Shown: piece after piece, positions 16,022 through 24,740 of the stretch | Position numbering within the stretch: position 1 is the stretch's first letter | Layout: each line of letters opens with the position of its first letter | Source: Devosia salina | Lineage (GTDB): Bacteria > Pseudomonadota > Alphaproteobacteria > Rhizobiales > Devosiaceae | Direction of reading: 5' to 3' | Assembly: GCF_019504385.1 (NCBI RefSeq) | Contig: NZ_CP080590.1 | Coordinates: forward strand, 2,708,001 to 2,772,000 | Length of the DNA: 64,000 nucleotides | Notes under the pieces: model-generated | Told to the model about the DNA's origin: nothing | Seen by the model: the letters and a program-made list of their open reading frames with translations, nothing else | Database searches by the model: none | Translations under genes and position numbers: made by a program

Positions 16022-16729
16022 GTGTCAGACATGTGGAGCGCCCCCGCTGCGGAAGCCTGTGGATTCCGGTCGAGGCGGCTTGCCAGCGACGGATTCGCAG
16101 ACCGTATTGGCGGGATGGCAAACAAACATCGCGAACCCCTCGGGCGGCGGCTGGATCGAGCCCTGTTCACGCGGCCATTGTTCGAGACGGTGCTGTTCGA
16201 GAACCGACTGACGGTAGCCGACCGGGCGGTGGTGGTCGCCTGGACCCTTCGCTCCGTGGCAAAATACCGTTGGAACCAGCTTCGTTCGGTCACCGGCGAA
16301 ATGGCCGACATCATCCTCTTCCGCGTGCTGGCGAGAGGGCGTGTGCCTTGCACCGGCATGACGCCCCTTCTCGGAGCGGGAGCACTGGTCTGGTATCAGG
16401 TGACCGACTGGTCCGTGGCCCAACGCGTCCGTCGAGCGTTCGGTAGGGTTTCGATGCGATATGACTGCACCACCCTCTATTGCGGCTGGCGTCAAGACGC
16501 GAAGCGGGACGAACCGCTCCCCGTCTTCGTCCTGCTGGATGCAGGCCGGCATGTCCTCGAAGTCGCCTATGCCGATATCGGGGAGCACGGCGTCGATAGC
16601 CTGTCGCCGGGGGTCGGACCTGATCTGCGGCCCATGCAGGCAGAACTCGTCCCGGCCCTCATGGCATTGGCGATATTCTTGGGCGTAAAAGATTTCGACG
16701 ACCAGTTGTCTCGGTTCACCGACACGTAG
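16022..16729 (+). CDS. hypothetical protein
   Basis: Up to 235 residues, starting from GTG 16022. ATG 16115, preceded by GGCGGG, is a good alternative and would give 204 residues. The text includes EPLGRRLDRALFTRPLFETV, GMTPLLGAGALVWYQV and PVFVLLDAGRHVLEVAY, predicted mixed alpha/beta, soluble. No catalytic motif is evident, in particular no nucleotidyltransferase GS-D-D pattern that would mark a CD-NTase. It converges on the ImmA-like gene. Confidence 0.4.
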   Translation: MSDMWSAPAAEACGFRSRRLASDGFADRIGGMANKHREPLGRRLDRALFTRPLFETVLFENRLTVADRAVVVAWTLRSVAKYRWNQLRSVTGEMADIILFRVLARGRVPCTGMTPLLGAGALVWYQVTDWSVAQRVRRAFGRVSMRYDCTTLYCGWRQDAKRDEPLPVFVLLDAGRHVLEVAYADIGEHGVDSLSPGVGPDLRPMQAELVPALMALAIFLGVKDFDDQLSRFTDT

Positions 16730-16775
16730 CCGGTCGGCGGACCGCAACGTCGTGGGTCGGGCGAATACGTCCCCC

Positions 16776-17645
16776 TCAACGCTTGAAGCGATCGAACGAA
16801 TCCTCCTCATCCGGAGCCTCGGAATGCCATGAACGCGCCGATTGCGCGCCGAGGTGCAGGAGCGTGAGTTGCATTTCATAGCGGGAGGACGCTATGCAGG
16901 ATTCCTCCACCGGCTCGTCGAACCAGACGCCGGCACTCTGCCTGACCACGACGGTGGGGTCGACATCGGCACCCATGGTGGCGACCAGCGATGCCCCCGG
17001 CAGCTCGAACACGGAAGCCCGTGTCCGTATGAACTTGCCCGAACGGAATGCAGGACCGCTGGCCTTGGCCCAGCGCGCAAAACCTTCATTCGAAACCACC
17101 AGCATGGAGCGGCGGTTGGTGTATTCCAGCCAGCGAAGTATCGCGGCTGTCAGCGATACGCCGTAACGCCTGGCGCAGTCGCCGAGCTCCTCCAAGGTGG
17201 GCTTGTGGTCCGGCGGGATCAGCGCCCGGAAGTCGTGCAAGGGCATCAGGAGGAACGCGGCGAAGGTGTCGGCTTCCTTCTCGATGCCTTCGACCTCGCG
17301 ACGCACGATAACGTCCTCGCCGCACCAGAACCCCTTGGGCTGCTTGTCCCGATGCAGGAGATAGTGGCCCAGTTCATGGGCTACCGTGAACCGGGCCCGC
17401 TCAGCCGTTTGCTTGCTGTCATAGAGGATGCCCCAGACGTTCTTCCTAGTCTCGCCGGGAAGAAGCGCCCCCTCGAAGCCGTCGAGATCGTCGGCCTCGA
17501 CCCGCTTAATCGGAGAATCGGGAAATCGCTGGACCGAGTATTGCAATGCCAGTGATCGGACGTCGACCGGATAGCGGTCGGGGCCATCTCGGTGGGCGGC
17601 GTCCAACAGCTTCGTCAGTTGTATAGCCCAGCCCTCTGGCCCCAT
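16776..17645 (-). CDS. ImmA/IrrE family metallopeptidase
   Basis: A 289-residue protein with the zinc protease motif ARFTVAHELGHYLLHRDKQP at about residues 84-103 (HExxH) and a downstream Glu in EKEADTFAAFLLMP. ImmA/IrrE peptidases cleave an XRE-type repressor to switch on mobile elements or stress genes. The start overlaps the stop of the XRE gene by one base, so the two are one operon. The C-terminal 100 residues are an extra unrecognised domain. Context suggests that it controls the divergent MBL-E2-E1-JAB-patatin operon. Confidence 0.85.
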   Translation of the reverse strand: MGPEGWAIQLTKLLDAAHRDGPDRYPVDVRSLALQYSVQRFPDSPIKRVEADDLDGFEGALLPGETRKNVWGILYDSKQTAERARFTVAHELGHYLLHRDKQPKGFWCGEDVIVRREVEGIEKEADTFAAFLLMPLHDFRALIPPDHKPTLEELGDCARRYGVSLTAAILRWLEYTNRRSMLVVSNEGFARWAKASGPAFRSGKFIRTRASVFELPGASLVATMGADVDPTVVVRQSAGVWFDEPVEESCIASSRYEMQLTLLHLGAQSARSWHSEAPDEEDSFDRFKR

Positions 17646-17965
17646 CAGTCGTCCTCGTCGAGCGCCTTTGCCAATCGTCGCAGCCGTGCCCGAGCTTCTG
17701 GACTCATCTGGCTGTACTTGCGGAAGAATGCCTTATCCTCAGCAGCTTGCAAGTTCCCGTCGTCAACCCCCATGAGATAGTCGCCGGTGACGTCAAGCGC
17801 TGCCGCGATCTTAGCGATCTTCTCCGCTGACGGTCGTGGCGGGTCCTTGTTCTCGAGCTCCCAAATATAGCTCTTGCTCGAGTCAGTGGCGGTCGCGAGC
17901 TGGTCAAGCGTCATGCCCTTCTTCTTACGAAGCTCGCGAATCCTGTCGCCGAACGGTGCGGCCAT
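17645..17965 (-). CDS. XRE-family HTH repressor (ImmR-like)
   Basis: A 106-residue protein with a five-helix Cro/CI-type HTH at residues 7-66 (RIRELRKKKGMTLDQLATAT, then SYIWELENKDPPRPSAEKIA, YLMGVDD). A short helical tail rich in Arg and Asp follows. Together with the ImmA-like gene it forms a repressor-protease pair of the ImmR-ImmA type. It diverges from the MBL gene across a 151-bp gap holding repeated sites. It therefore most likely represses that operon and itself. Confidence 0.85.
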   Translation of the reverse strand: MAAPFGDRIRELRKKKGMTLDQLATATDSSKSYIWELENKDPPRPSAEKIAKIAAALDVTGDYLMGVDDGNLQAAEDKAFFRKYSQMSPEARARLRRLAKALDEDD

Positions 17966-17991
17966 GCGTGGTCAAACTCCTGCAAAACGCA

Positions 17992-18075
17992 TCGAACGAA
18001 AAAAGTTCGGTGTAGACGCATTGTAGCACCCTTGACAGCAGCAGCAAGGAATTCCATTTGTTCGGAGTAGACGTA
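17992..18075. promoter_or_regulatory. repeated operator-like sites between XRE and MBL genes
   Basis: Two direct copies of GTTCGG-t/a-GTAGACG-c/t-A occur at 18005-18020 and 18060-18075 (14 of 16 bases identical), 55 bp apart. The first copy is also half of an inverted CGAAC-N7-GTTCG at 17993-18009. The location between divergent genes suggests binding by the XRE repressor. Confidence 0.6.
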
Positions 18076-18116
18076 CTTAACGGGTCGCTAATTCACTATG
18101 TAAGGGCTTACTCAAC

Positions 18117-19244
18117 ATGACCAGGCTTACCTTCTTCCCGCTCGGCAACGCCGACACCACCTTGATCCGACTGACGGACAACCGCCTGGTCCTTCTCGAC
18201 TATGCGGACATTCGCAACCCGAACGACCAGTTCGAAAGTCGCTGCGACCTGCCTGTCGTCTTGCGCAAGGAAATGTCAGAAGCCGGCCAGACCGACTTCG
18301 CCGTAGTGTGCTTCACCCATCTGGACAACGACCACATCTGCGGCGCCAGCGACTTCTTCTGGTTGCGGCATTCCACGGCCTACCAGGGTAAAGGCCGGCC
18401 GAAGATCGATGAGTTGTGGGTGCCGGCAGGCGCGATCACCGAAACCGGCCTGGTCGGCAATGCGGCCACCATCCGCAAAGAGGCGCGCTACCGCCTTATC
18501 GAAGGCACGGGCATCAAAGTCTTTTCCCGTCCTGAACTGCTAAAGGACTTCCTCGCATCGCACGGCCTGACGCTCGAAGACCGCAAGCACTGCATCGTCG
18601 ACGCAGGTAAGCTGGTGCCGGGGTTCACCAAGGAAGGCTCGGCCAAAGCGGAATTCTTTGTGCATTGCCCCTTTGCCTGGCGCACCGACGAGCGTGGGCT
18701 CGAGGACCGCAACAAGGATTCCGTCGTGCTCCACGTCACCTTCATGGAGGGCGGCGTCGAGACCAAGGCGCTGCTCGGCTCGGACGTGGAATACGGAACG
18801 CTCTGCGAGATCGTAAAGACCAGCAAGAACCACGGGAACGAGCACCGCCTCGAGTGGGATGTGCTCAAGCTCTTCCACCACTGCTCCTACAAGTCCATCG
18901 GGCCCGAGATCGGCGAGGACGAAACGGAATCCGTGGACGAGACGCGCTGGCTCTTCGAGGAGCAGTCCCGCGATGGATGCATCATCGTGTCGCCCAGTTG
19001 GGAGATCCCGCAGAAGGGCACCGCGGAGGACGACGACATTCAGCCGCCGCACCGCCAGGCCGCCAATCATTACAAGCGCGTCGTCGCCGACCGCGGTGGA
19101 GAGTTCAAGGTGACCATGGAGACACCGGACAGGATCAGGCCGAAACCGTTCCGCATCGACATCACCGCATTTGGCGCGGCGATCAGCTATATCAGCAGCA
19201 GTTCGACCGGGACGGCGACCTCCACGCCGGTTCGGGGCGGCTGA
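18117..19244 (+). CDS. MBL-fold (ComEC-like) metallohydrolase
   Basis: A 375-residue soluble protein with a metallo-beta-lactamase fold. The metal motif is His68-L-Asp70-N-Asp72-His73 in CFTHLDNDHICG, the HxDxDH form seen in ComEC-like nucleases. Later elements include a LLGSDVEYG stretch and KLFHHCSYKS near residues 255-265 with another metal His. It is the first gene of an operon with the E2-E1-JAB protein (one-base gap) and a patatin. It could be a nuclease, phosphodiesterase or proteolytic-type hydrolase; activity is unknown. Confidence 0.75.
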   Translation: MTRLTFFPLGNADTTLIRLTDNRLVLLDYADIRNPNDQFESRCDLPVVLRKEMSEAGQTDFAVVCFTHLDNDHICGASDFFWLRHSTAYQGKGRPKIDELWVPAGAITETGLVGNAATIRKEARYRLIEGTGIKVFSRPELLKDFLASHGLTLEDRKHCIVDAGKLVPGFTKEGSAKAEFFVHCPFAWRTDERGLEDRNKDSVVLHVTFMEGGVETKALLGSDVEYGTLCEIVKTSKNHGNEHRLEWDVLKLFHHCSYKSIGPEIGEDETESVDETRWLFEEQSRDGCIIVSPSWEIPQKGTAEDDDIQPPHRQAANHYKRVVADRGGEFKVTMETPDRIRPKPFRIDITAFGAAISYISSSSTGTATSTPVRGG

Positions 19245-19245
19245 C

Positions 19246-21468
19246 ATGCAGCCCTGGATCGCCTCGTTTCCGGTGGTAGAATGTTCCACCCTCGGAAATT
19301 CCCTGGCCGCAGCCTTCGTCGACCATGTACGCGACGGCGGGGACGGCATCTTCGAGTTGGTAGAGGCCCGCCGCGATCGCAGCATGGAGCTGATCCTGGC
19401 CAATGTGCGGACCGAACGCCCACAGCGGTCGGTCGTCACAATCGATCGGGTTGAGCCCATCGCAATCGTCTTCGGCGATGGCAAGCACGGCCCCTGTGTT
19501 TTGGCGCTTCGTGAGGATTTCCCTGATACGCCGCACCAGGCACGTCTGCCCAAGGGCATGCCGTTCTGTATCTGTATCGACGACCGGCCATGGTCGGAGG
19601 CGAAATCGTCATACGGCCCGGCAGAGCTGGGTCATCGCATCCTGCAGTGGTTCCGCAAGGCGGCACGTGGCCAGTTGCACGACGCGGCCCAGCCCCTCGA
19701 ACCATTCTTCTCGCTGCAATCACCATATGAATTGATCATGCCCCGCGAGGCCTGGGGCAACGACGCCGATAAGGTCGCGGAGCTGATCGGCATCGTTCAG
19801 GATCAGCAGCGTCCGACGATGGTGACATTGCTGCCTGCGAAAGAGCGACAAAGCGCCAACCCGGTGATCTCCGTTATTGCCTACGACCTGTCCGCGGAAA
19901 CCATGTCCCGCATGCGCCAAGCGCCGGCGACACTCGCCGATCTTGCCGAGGAGACCCTGCGACGTGGCTTGGACATCGTCGCTGACCTGAAAGCGCGGTT
20001 GAAGATCTGGTATGCCGACGAGACAAGACGAGCCGCCTTGCTTAACTCCTATCCGTGCATCCTGCTCCGCTTGCCGATGATCAACCCGATCACAGGCCAT
20101 ATGGAGGGGCTCGACACGGTTGGCTTCATGGTCGAGGGCACTGTCGGCGACATCGGGGTGGCTCTCGGCTTGTTCTATAGCGACCGCAGCAGCGACCTGA
20201 ACAGTATAGGATATCAGCTCCGCTTTCCTGCCGGCGATCCGGATCTCGACGCCCTTCGCCTCGAAGGATGCCTAATCCACGGCGCGTTTGACACCCAGTT
20301 GGCCCGAGCCATTTCCGGCGTGGCTTCGCCCGTCTTGGGCAAGGCCGTGATGATCGGCGCCGGTGCGATCGGCTCCGCCGTCGCGGAAATCCTTGTCCGT
20401 GAAGGCGCTTTCGACAGTATGTCCGTAATGGACGACGACACCCTTCTTCCGCACAATGTTTCCCGCCACACGCTGACGTCCCAGGAGGTGCCGCGGCCGA
20501 AGGCGACCAGTGTCGGTCAGCGGCTGAAGTTCATCAGGCCCGACCTCGACGTGTCGGCGATTGACGCGAACTTCCTTGCCGAACCATCCCCCGAAGCGCA
20601 AGCGTTGCTGCACGCTGCTGACATCATTGTCGACGCCTCCGCTTCGGTGGCAGTGGGCCGCGCGCTCAGCGACCTTGCCGGACATGCGCGGCGCGTGTCG
20701 ATCTTCTTCAACCCGACCGGCACCGCGGTCGTGCTGCTCGCTGAGGACCAGGATCGCCGCATCGACCTGCGCGCTCTGGAGGCGGTCTATCATCGCGTCA
20801 TCCAGACCGAACCCATGCTTGAGAACCACCTCGTCGACAGCGAGATGATCCGGTACACCGGTGCATGCCGGATGCTGACCAGCCGCATCCCCGCGTCACG
20901 GGTGCAGGTATTGTCTGGCCTAGTGGCAGGCGGCCTCAGCCGGGCGCTTGGCAGCTGCGAAGCCTGCGTCAAGATCTGGTCCCTCGGCGAAGAGGGAGTA
21001 GTCTCGTTGGTCACACCGCAAGTCGATTTGGCCATTGAGCATGCTGGGGACTGGACGATCAGAATGCCAGATACCCTTTCGGCGCAGCTCGCCGAGGAGC
21101 GCCTGAAGCGGCTGCCGAACGAAACGGGGGGCGCACTGCTCGGTATAGTCGATCCGCAATCGAAGCGCATCGAACTGGTCGCCGCGGTTCCTGCTCCGAT
21201 CGATAGCACGGAAGCGCCGACCGAATTCGTTCGCGGCACGATGGGACTGCGCGAAACCGTGGAGGCGGCCATTGCCCGTTCCGCGGGGCAGATCAGGTAC
21301 GTGGGCGAATGGCATTCTCATCCCCGGGGCAGTTCAAGCCAGCCCAGCACCATCGACATCGAACAACTTACCTGGTTGAGCACGACCATGGCCGGTGATG
21401 GCATGCCTGGTGTGATGGTCATCGTCGGAGAGAACGAGGCCCGGCATCTGGTCGGGACGTTTCGATGA
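19246..21468 (+). CDS. E2-E1-JAB fusion protein (ThiF-family, ubiquitin-like conjugation)
   Basis: About 740 residues from ATG 19246; 25 earlier codons overlapping the MBL gene are also open. Residues 1-160 resemble a prokaryotic E2 (UBC-like) domain: VLALREDFP, then PFCICIDDRPWS with candidate catalytic Cys108 or Cys110, and ILQWFRKAARGQLH. Residues about 360-600 are an E1/ThiF adenylation domain: GAGAIGSA at 371-378, DDDTLLPHNVSRH and a PK motif, with a candidate Cys541. Residues about 610-740 are a JAB/JAMM protease domain with Glu626, His690-S-His692 and Asp704. So adenylation, conjugation and deconjugation sit in one chain. Confidence 0.85.
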   Translation: MQPWIASFPVVECSTLGNSLAAAFVDHVRDGGDGIFELVEARRDRSMELILANVRTERPQRSVVTIDRVEPIAIVFGDGKHGPCVLALREDFPDTPHQARLPKGMPFCICIDDRPWSEAKSSYGPAELGHRILQWFRKAARGQLHDAAQPLEPFFSLQSPYELIMPREAWGNDADKVAELIGIVQDQQRPTMVTLLPAKERQSANPVISVIAYDLSAETMSRMRQAPATLADLAEETLRRGLDIVADLKARLKIWYADETRRAALLNSYPCILLRLPMINPITGHMEGLDTVGFMVEGTVGDIGVALGLFYSDRSSDLNSIGYQLRFPAGDPDLDALRLEGCLIHGAFDTQLARAISGVASPVLGKAVMIGAGAIGSAVAEILVREGAFDSMSVMDDDTLLPHNVSRHTLTSQEVPRPKATSVGQRLKFIRPDLDVSAIDANFLAEPSPEAQALLHAADIIVDASASVAVGRALSDLAGHARRVSIFFNPTGTAVVLLAEDQDRRIDLRALEAVYHRVIQTEPMLENHLVDSEMIRYTGACRMLTSRIPASRVQVLSGLVAGGLSRALGSCEACVKIWSLGEEGVVSLVTPQVDLAIEHAGDWTIRMPDTLSAQLAEERLKRLPNETGGALLGIVDPQSKRIELVAAVPAPIDSTEAPTEFVRGTMGLRETVEAAIARSAGQIRYVGEWHSHPRGSSSQPSTIDIEQLTWLSTTMAGDGMPGVMVIVGENEARHLVGTFR

Positions 21469-22685
21469 CCGATATGGAAACGAGGGTTGCCGCGGCCAAA
21501 CAACCCCTTCGCCTCGGGCTGGCGCTGTCGGGCGGTGGGACCAGGGCTGCAGTCTTTCATCTGGGGCTGCTGCTCAGGCTTGCCATTCAAGATCAGCTCG
21601 AAAACGTCACGGCACTATCGACGGTATCGGGCGGCAGCCTGGTTGTCGCCGCGGTGTTCGGCAACAACAGCAACAATTGGCCAACATCGGCAGTCTTCAG
21701 GGAAGAGGTATATCCGAAACTAAGGGGTCTCCTAACCGAGAAAGATCTCTTCAGCATTCCTGCCTTGTTGGGTCCTAGCAGCCTGCTCAAACACAATTTC
21801 CGGCTCGTGAACCGGCGTGCTCACGTATTGGCCGATCGGCTGGGCACGGAGTGGGGCGTCACCGGCAACCTTGCGGATTTGCCGATCAGTCCGAAATGGT
21901 GGATCAACGCTGCCTCCATCCATTCCGGCAAGAACTGGCGTTTCAATAAGGGCGAGATGGGTGACTGGAAATTCGGTCGGCACTACTCGCCTGCCGTCAA
22001 GATCGCCGAAGCTGCGGCGGCCTCGGCAGCGGTGCCCTACGCCATCGGTGCCTTTCGGCTCGAAATACCGCAGGGCGGCTGGTACCGAACCGATCCGGCC
22101 ACGAGGAAACCGCAGCGGGCGATCGATCCCAACGCCAAGGTCCTGCGGATCTGGGACGGCGGAGCGTATGATAATCTTGGTCTGGAGGCCCTGGTGAAGC
22201 CGGGCAAGCCCTCGGCCGATTTCGATTTCCTCATCTGCAGCGATGCATCCGGGGTTCTGGCTCCGCCTTCGGGGGGAGTAGTGGCGAACCTGATCAAAGG
22301 GAATTTGGCCACGCCTCGCCTGTTCGACCTGATGGGGGACCAGGTCAGAAGCCTGCGGTCGAGGATGCTCATGCGCGAGTTCGACTACGGGCCCATGCGC
22401 GGCGTCATAGTACGCATGGGCAACTCGATCCGCGATATCGACCTTAAGGCTGGCGTCATTCGATCAGAGGCGGAGCATTCCGCATATCTCAGCGATGAAC
22501 TGACGAAGGCTGCCGTGGCGCATCCCACGGCACTGAATAGGCTATCGCCTGCAGAGTTCAATCTCATTGCCCGCCACGGCTTCGAATGTTCGGACGCCAC
22601 GCTTGCGGCACATGCCGGAACTGAGTTCGACAAGCGCAGCATCTGGCCATTGTCGATCAACGAGATGCCGCCAAGAAAAATATGA
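21465..22685 (+). CDS. patatin-like phospholipase (candidate defence effector)
   Basis: A 406-residue patatin. The oxyanion loop GGGTRA is at residues 23-28, the nucleophile Ser55 in STVSGGS, where the first Gly of GxSxG is Thr, and the catalytic Asp231 in DGGAYDNLG. It would cut membrane phospholipids. The start overlaps the E2-E1-JAB stop by ATGA. In CBASS, patatins (CapV) are membrane-destroying effectors switched on by cyclic dinucleotides. Here no CD-NTase is present, so the trigger is open. Last gene of the operon, followed by a hairpin. Confidence 0.85.
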   Translation: MTDMETRVAAAKQPLRLGLALSGGGTRAAVFHLGLLLRLAIQDQLENVTALSTVSGGSLVVAAVFGNNSNNWPTSAVFREEVYPKLRGLLTEKDLFSIPALLGPSSLLKHNFRLVNRRAHVLADRLGTEWGVTGNLADLPISPKWWINAASIHSGKNWRFNKGEMGDWKFGRHYSPAVKIAEAAAASAAVPYAIGAFRLEIPQGGWYRTDPATRKPQRAIDPNAKVLRIWDGGAYDNLGLEALVKPGKPSADFDFLICSDASGVLAPPSGGVVANLIKGNLATPRLFDLMGDQVRSLRSRMLMREFDYGPMRGVIVRMGNSIRDIDLKAGVIRSEAEHSAYLSDELTKAAVAHPTALNRLSPAEFNLIARHGFECSDATLAAHAGTEFDKRSIWPLSINEMPPRKI

Positions 22686-22715
22686 GAGCCGGACCGTGAC
22701 GATCCGACTCTCATA
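22681..22715 (+). terminator. hairpin after the patatin gene
   Basis: TATGAGAG-c-CGGA and TCCG-a-CTCTCATA form a long stem around a short loop directly at the patatin stop. There is no T-tract, so it may end or stabilise the transcript. Confidence 0.55.
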
Positions 22716-22811
22716 TTGCAGTTCAATCGACTCACGACTTTTGGTCGACGCCTGGTTTTCCGGGGTTAAATCGACTCAACATTTTTTGGTCGCATTAACG
22801 ACCGGATTTGC

Positions 22812-22887
22812 TGGTGGGCCCACCAGGACTCGAACCTGGAACCAGACCGTTATGAGCGGTCGGCTCTAACCATTGAGCTATAGGCCC
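22812..22887 (-). tRNA. tRNA-Ile2 with anticodon CAT (lysidine type)
   Basis: A 76-nt cloverleaf including encoded CCA. Acceptor GGGCCTA pairs with TGGGCCC, D arm GCTC-AATGGTTA-GAGC, anticodon arm GACCG-CTCATAA-CGGTC, T arm CCAGG-TTCGAGT-CCTGG. The anticodon is CAT; the sequence resembles alphaproteobacterial tRNA-Ile2, in which C34 becomes lysidine, rather than initiator or elongator Met. Its 3' end faces the defence island, its 5' side faces the integrase. Confidence 0.9.
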
Positions 22888-23029
22888 ACACGTCTGAGAC
22901 GCCTGTGTTCCCTAGGGTCTCAGGGGATGGGTGGTCAAGGTCGTTTCTGTCCCCGTTTCGACGAAATCCGCCTTTGTTCTGCTCATTCTGTCCCCGTCCT
23001 GTCCCCCTAACCGCGTTTGTTCTCCGCGG
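22888..23029. other. short gap between tRNA and next gene
   Basis: Contains GTCTGAGACGCC and GGGTCTCAGGGG, a partly complementary pair, and a run of TGTCCCC repeats (three copies between 22948 and 23006). No gene is visible. It is a candidate element boundary. Confidence 0.35.
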
Positions 23030-23491
23030 TCATTTACGGGTTCCCCAAAGGTCTATGAAGCGCAAGCACTTCGGGTCGGATGGAGCGATTATGCCGAGCT
23101 GGAAACCGCCATCTTTCGCAAAGCTAGGGATATGCTCCTCCATTGCACTGACATCAGTATTCTCGCATGTGTCCATGGAGTAAGCGAACTGCGCTCGGGT
23201 GGGCGTGTATTGAGCAAGGATGGCGTCTGAAAGTGTGACAATTGTAAAGGGTCCGTCGTTTCTCCAGCGCCAGTCGTCCTTGGTAATCCAGATGCTGACC
23301 TCGACATCATGCCGTCGCTCGCAAGCGGTCCTGGCCGTCGCGTACATGGCTTGGGTTTGCCCGCGCATTTCTGCAAGCATGCATTCGTCGTAGGTCGTTG
23401 GCGATGTCATATACCGGACGCCGAAAGTACCACCGACCGCCGCGGCGATGACTGCGGCTGCTGCTAGGCCGATCACCAGATTTCGCTTCAT
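23030..23491 (-). CDS. membrane-anchored hypothetical protein
   Basis: A 153-residue protein with one N-terminal hydrophobic helix or signal anchor (residues 5-26), then a soluble part with TYDECMLAEMRGQTQAMYAT and a CERRH segment. Short proteins with YDxC-x-L-x-x-M-x-G text are common in Hyphomicrobiales, but their function is unknown to me. It lies between the tRNA and the integrase, 19 bp downstream of the integrase stop on the same strand. Confidence 0.55.
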   Translation of the reverse strand: MKRNLVIGLAAAAVIAAAVGGTFGVRYMTSPTTYDECMLAEMRGQTQAMYATARTACERRHDVEVSIWITKDDWRWRNDGPFTIVTLSDAILAQYTPTRAQFAYSMDTCENTDVSAMEEHIPSFAKDGGFQLGIIAPSDPKCLRFIDLWGTRK

Positions 23492-23510
23492 TCAGTCCCC
23501 CAAGTCGGCA

Positions 23511-24740
23511 CTACTTTCGACGCTTTGCGGTGATGGCGTCAATCGCCGACTGCTGGTGATCAGGGTGGTGGTGACCGTACGTACTCTCGAGCACTTGTAC
23601 CGACATGCCGAGATACCCAGCCGCATCCCACAAATCAGCCCCGTTCTGCATCATCCACGTCGCCGCAGTGTGGCGCAGGACGTGCGGTGTTACGTCGGGT
23701 CCCAGACCGGCGGCCCGGACTGCCAGGGCAAAGGCCTTATTTACGTCGACGCTTATCGCTTTGCCGCGGTACTCGATGACGTGCTCTTTCGAAATCGTAT
23801 CGTCGCCGCGATCCTCCGCCCACCGCCGGATATGCGCGAGTAGGCGTGACGGCAGCCTGGCGGGTGGCTGTCGTTTATTCGTCTCCGCCCGTCCATGTTT
23901 GCGCCGATAGAACACGCCGCGCTCGAGATCGATATAGCCGCTGCCTTCCTGGACCTTGAGAGCCGCCCCGCAGATAGCACCGGCGCGGCTACCCGAGTAC
24001 AGCCCGACCAAGATGAATCTCGCCAGGTGGCGCCACCGATATCGGTCGCTCGGCACCTTCTCGCCCTTCCGCGGGCCGCGCGGGATCGTGCGCATCTCCC
24101 GCATCCGCCAACATGTCCAGATCAGTCGCGCAGCCTCGTCACGGGTCAGCCATCGGTCCTTTGGGGGTGACTTGTCGGGAAGCACGACATCGATGTGCTC
24201 TCGACAATACCCCTCTTTACGATGGTGATTGATCGCCGCGCGCAGGTCCTCGAGCTCGCGACGGGCACCGGCGGCGGTGACCATGCGCGGAGGCTTGCCG
24301 GTTTTCTCCGGCCTCGCCGACTTCCATGGTTGCTGGCACCGCCACTCGACGTATTCACGGCATGTCTTGCCCGTCACGTCGGCCAGGGTCATGCCCTGCC
24401 ACCATTCGCCGAGCTGAAGGACGGTGGCCGAGACCTTTTCGGGGCGAGCCGTCGTTGGGGCCACGTCCTCGATGTACATCTGCAGGACATCTGTGACGAG
24501 GATCTGAGCTGCGGGCCGATCTTTCTCCCGGCTCGGCTTGTATTTCTGGGCTATGTACTCCGCGAGCTGCTTTTCAGCTTGCTCGCGCTCAAGCGGAGCG
24601 CAGCCAGTGACGACTGAGATCTCACCATCTCTGATGAGCCAGACCGATCGCTTCCGAAGCTTGCCCGTTTTCCGATCGTGTTCGGCTGGCTTGAGCCAAA
24701 GCCGGGCCCCTTTTGAATTACGCGACAACTCTCTCTCCAA
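23511..24740 (-). CDS. tyrosine recombinase, phage-type integrase
   Basis: A 409-residue integrase. It has an N-terminal arm-binding-like region, a SAM-like core-binding domain at about residues 80-180, and a catalytic domain with Arg252 (YSGSRAGAI), His353-x-x-Arg356 (PHVLRHTAATW), and the terminal STYGHHHPDHQ with the nucleophile Tyr388. The usual LGH is LGM, as in other alphaproteobacterial phage integrases. It probably inserts and excises the 23-41 kb element. An HTH gene in another frame overlaps its start by 190 bp. Confidence 0.9.
   Translation of the reverse strand: MERELSRNSKGARLWLKPAEHDRKTGKLRKRSVWLIRDGEISVVTGCAPLEREQAEKQLAEYIAQKYKPSREKDRPAAQILVTDVLQMYIEDVAPTTARPEKVSATVLQLGEWWQGMTLADVTGKTCREYVEWRCQQPWKSARPEKTGKPPRMVTAAGARRELEDLRAAINHHRKEGYCREHIDVVLPDKSPPKDRWLTRDEAARLIWTCWRMREMRTIPRGPRKGEKVPSDRYRWRHLARFILVGLYSGSRAGAICGAALKVQEGSGYIDLERGVFYRRKHGRAETNKRQPPARLPSRLLAHIRRWAEDRGDDTISKEHVIEYRGKAISVDVNKAFALAVRAAGLGPDVTPHVLRHTAATWMMQNGADLWDAAGYLGMSVQVLESTYGHHHPDHQQSAIDAITAKRRK

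Noticed and set aside
15567..22685. A CD-NTase gene to complete a CBASS locus
   Set aside because: I looked in all genes flanking the E2-E1-JAB operon for a nucleotidyltransferase GS-D-D pattern and saw none; the two unknown genes at 15567 and 16022 do not show it.
22690..22810. Two similar ATCGACTCA/TTTTGGTCG segments beside the tRNA as att sites
   Set aside because: The repeat is short and imperfect and has no partner at the other end of either element in the window.
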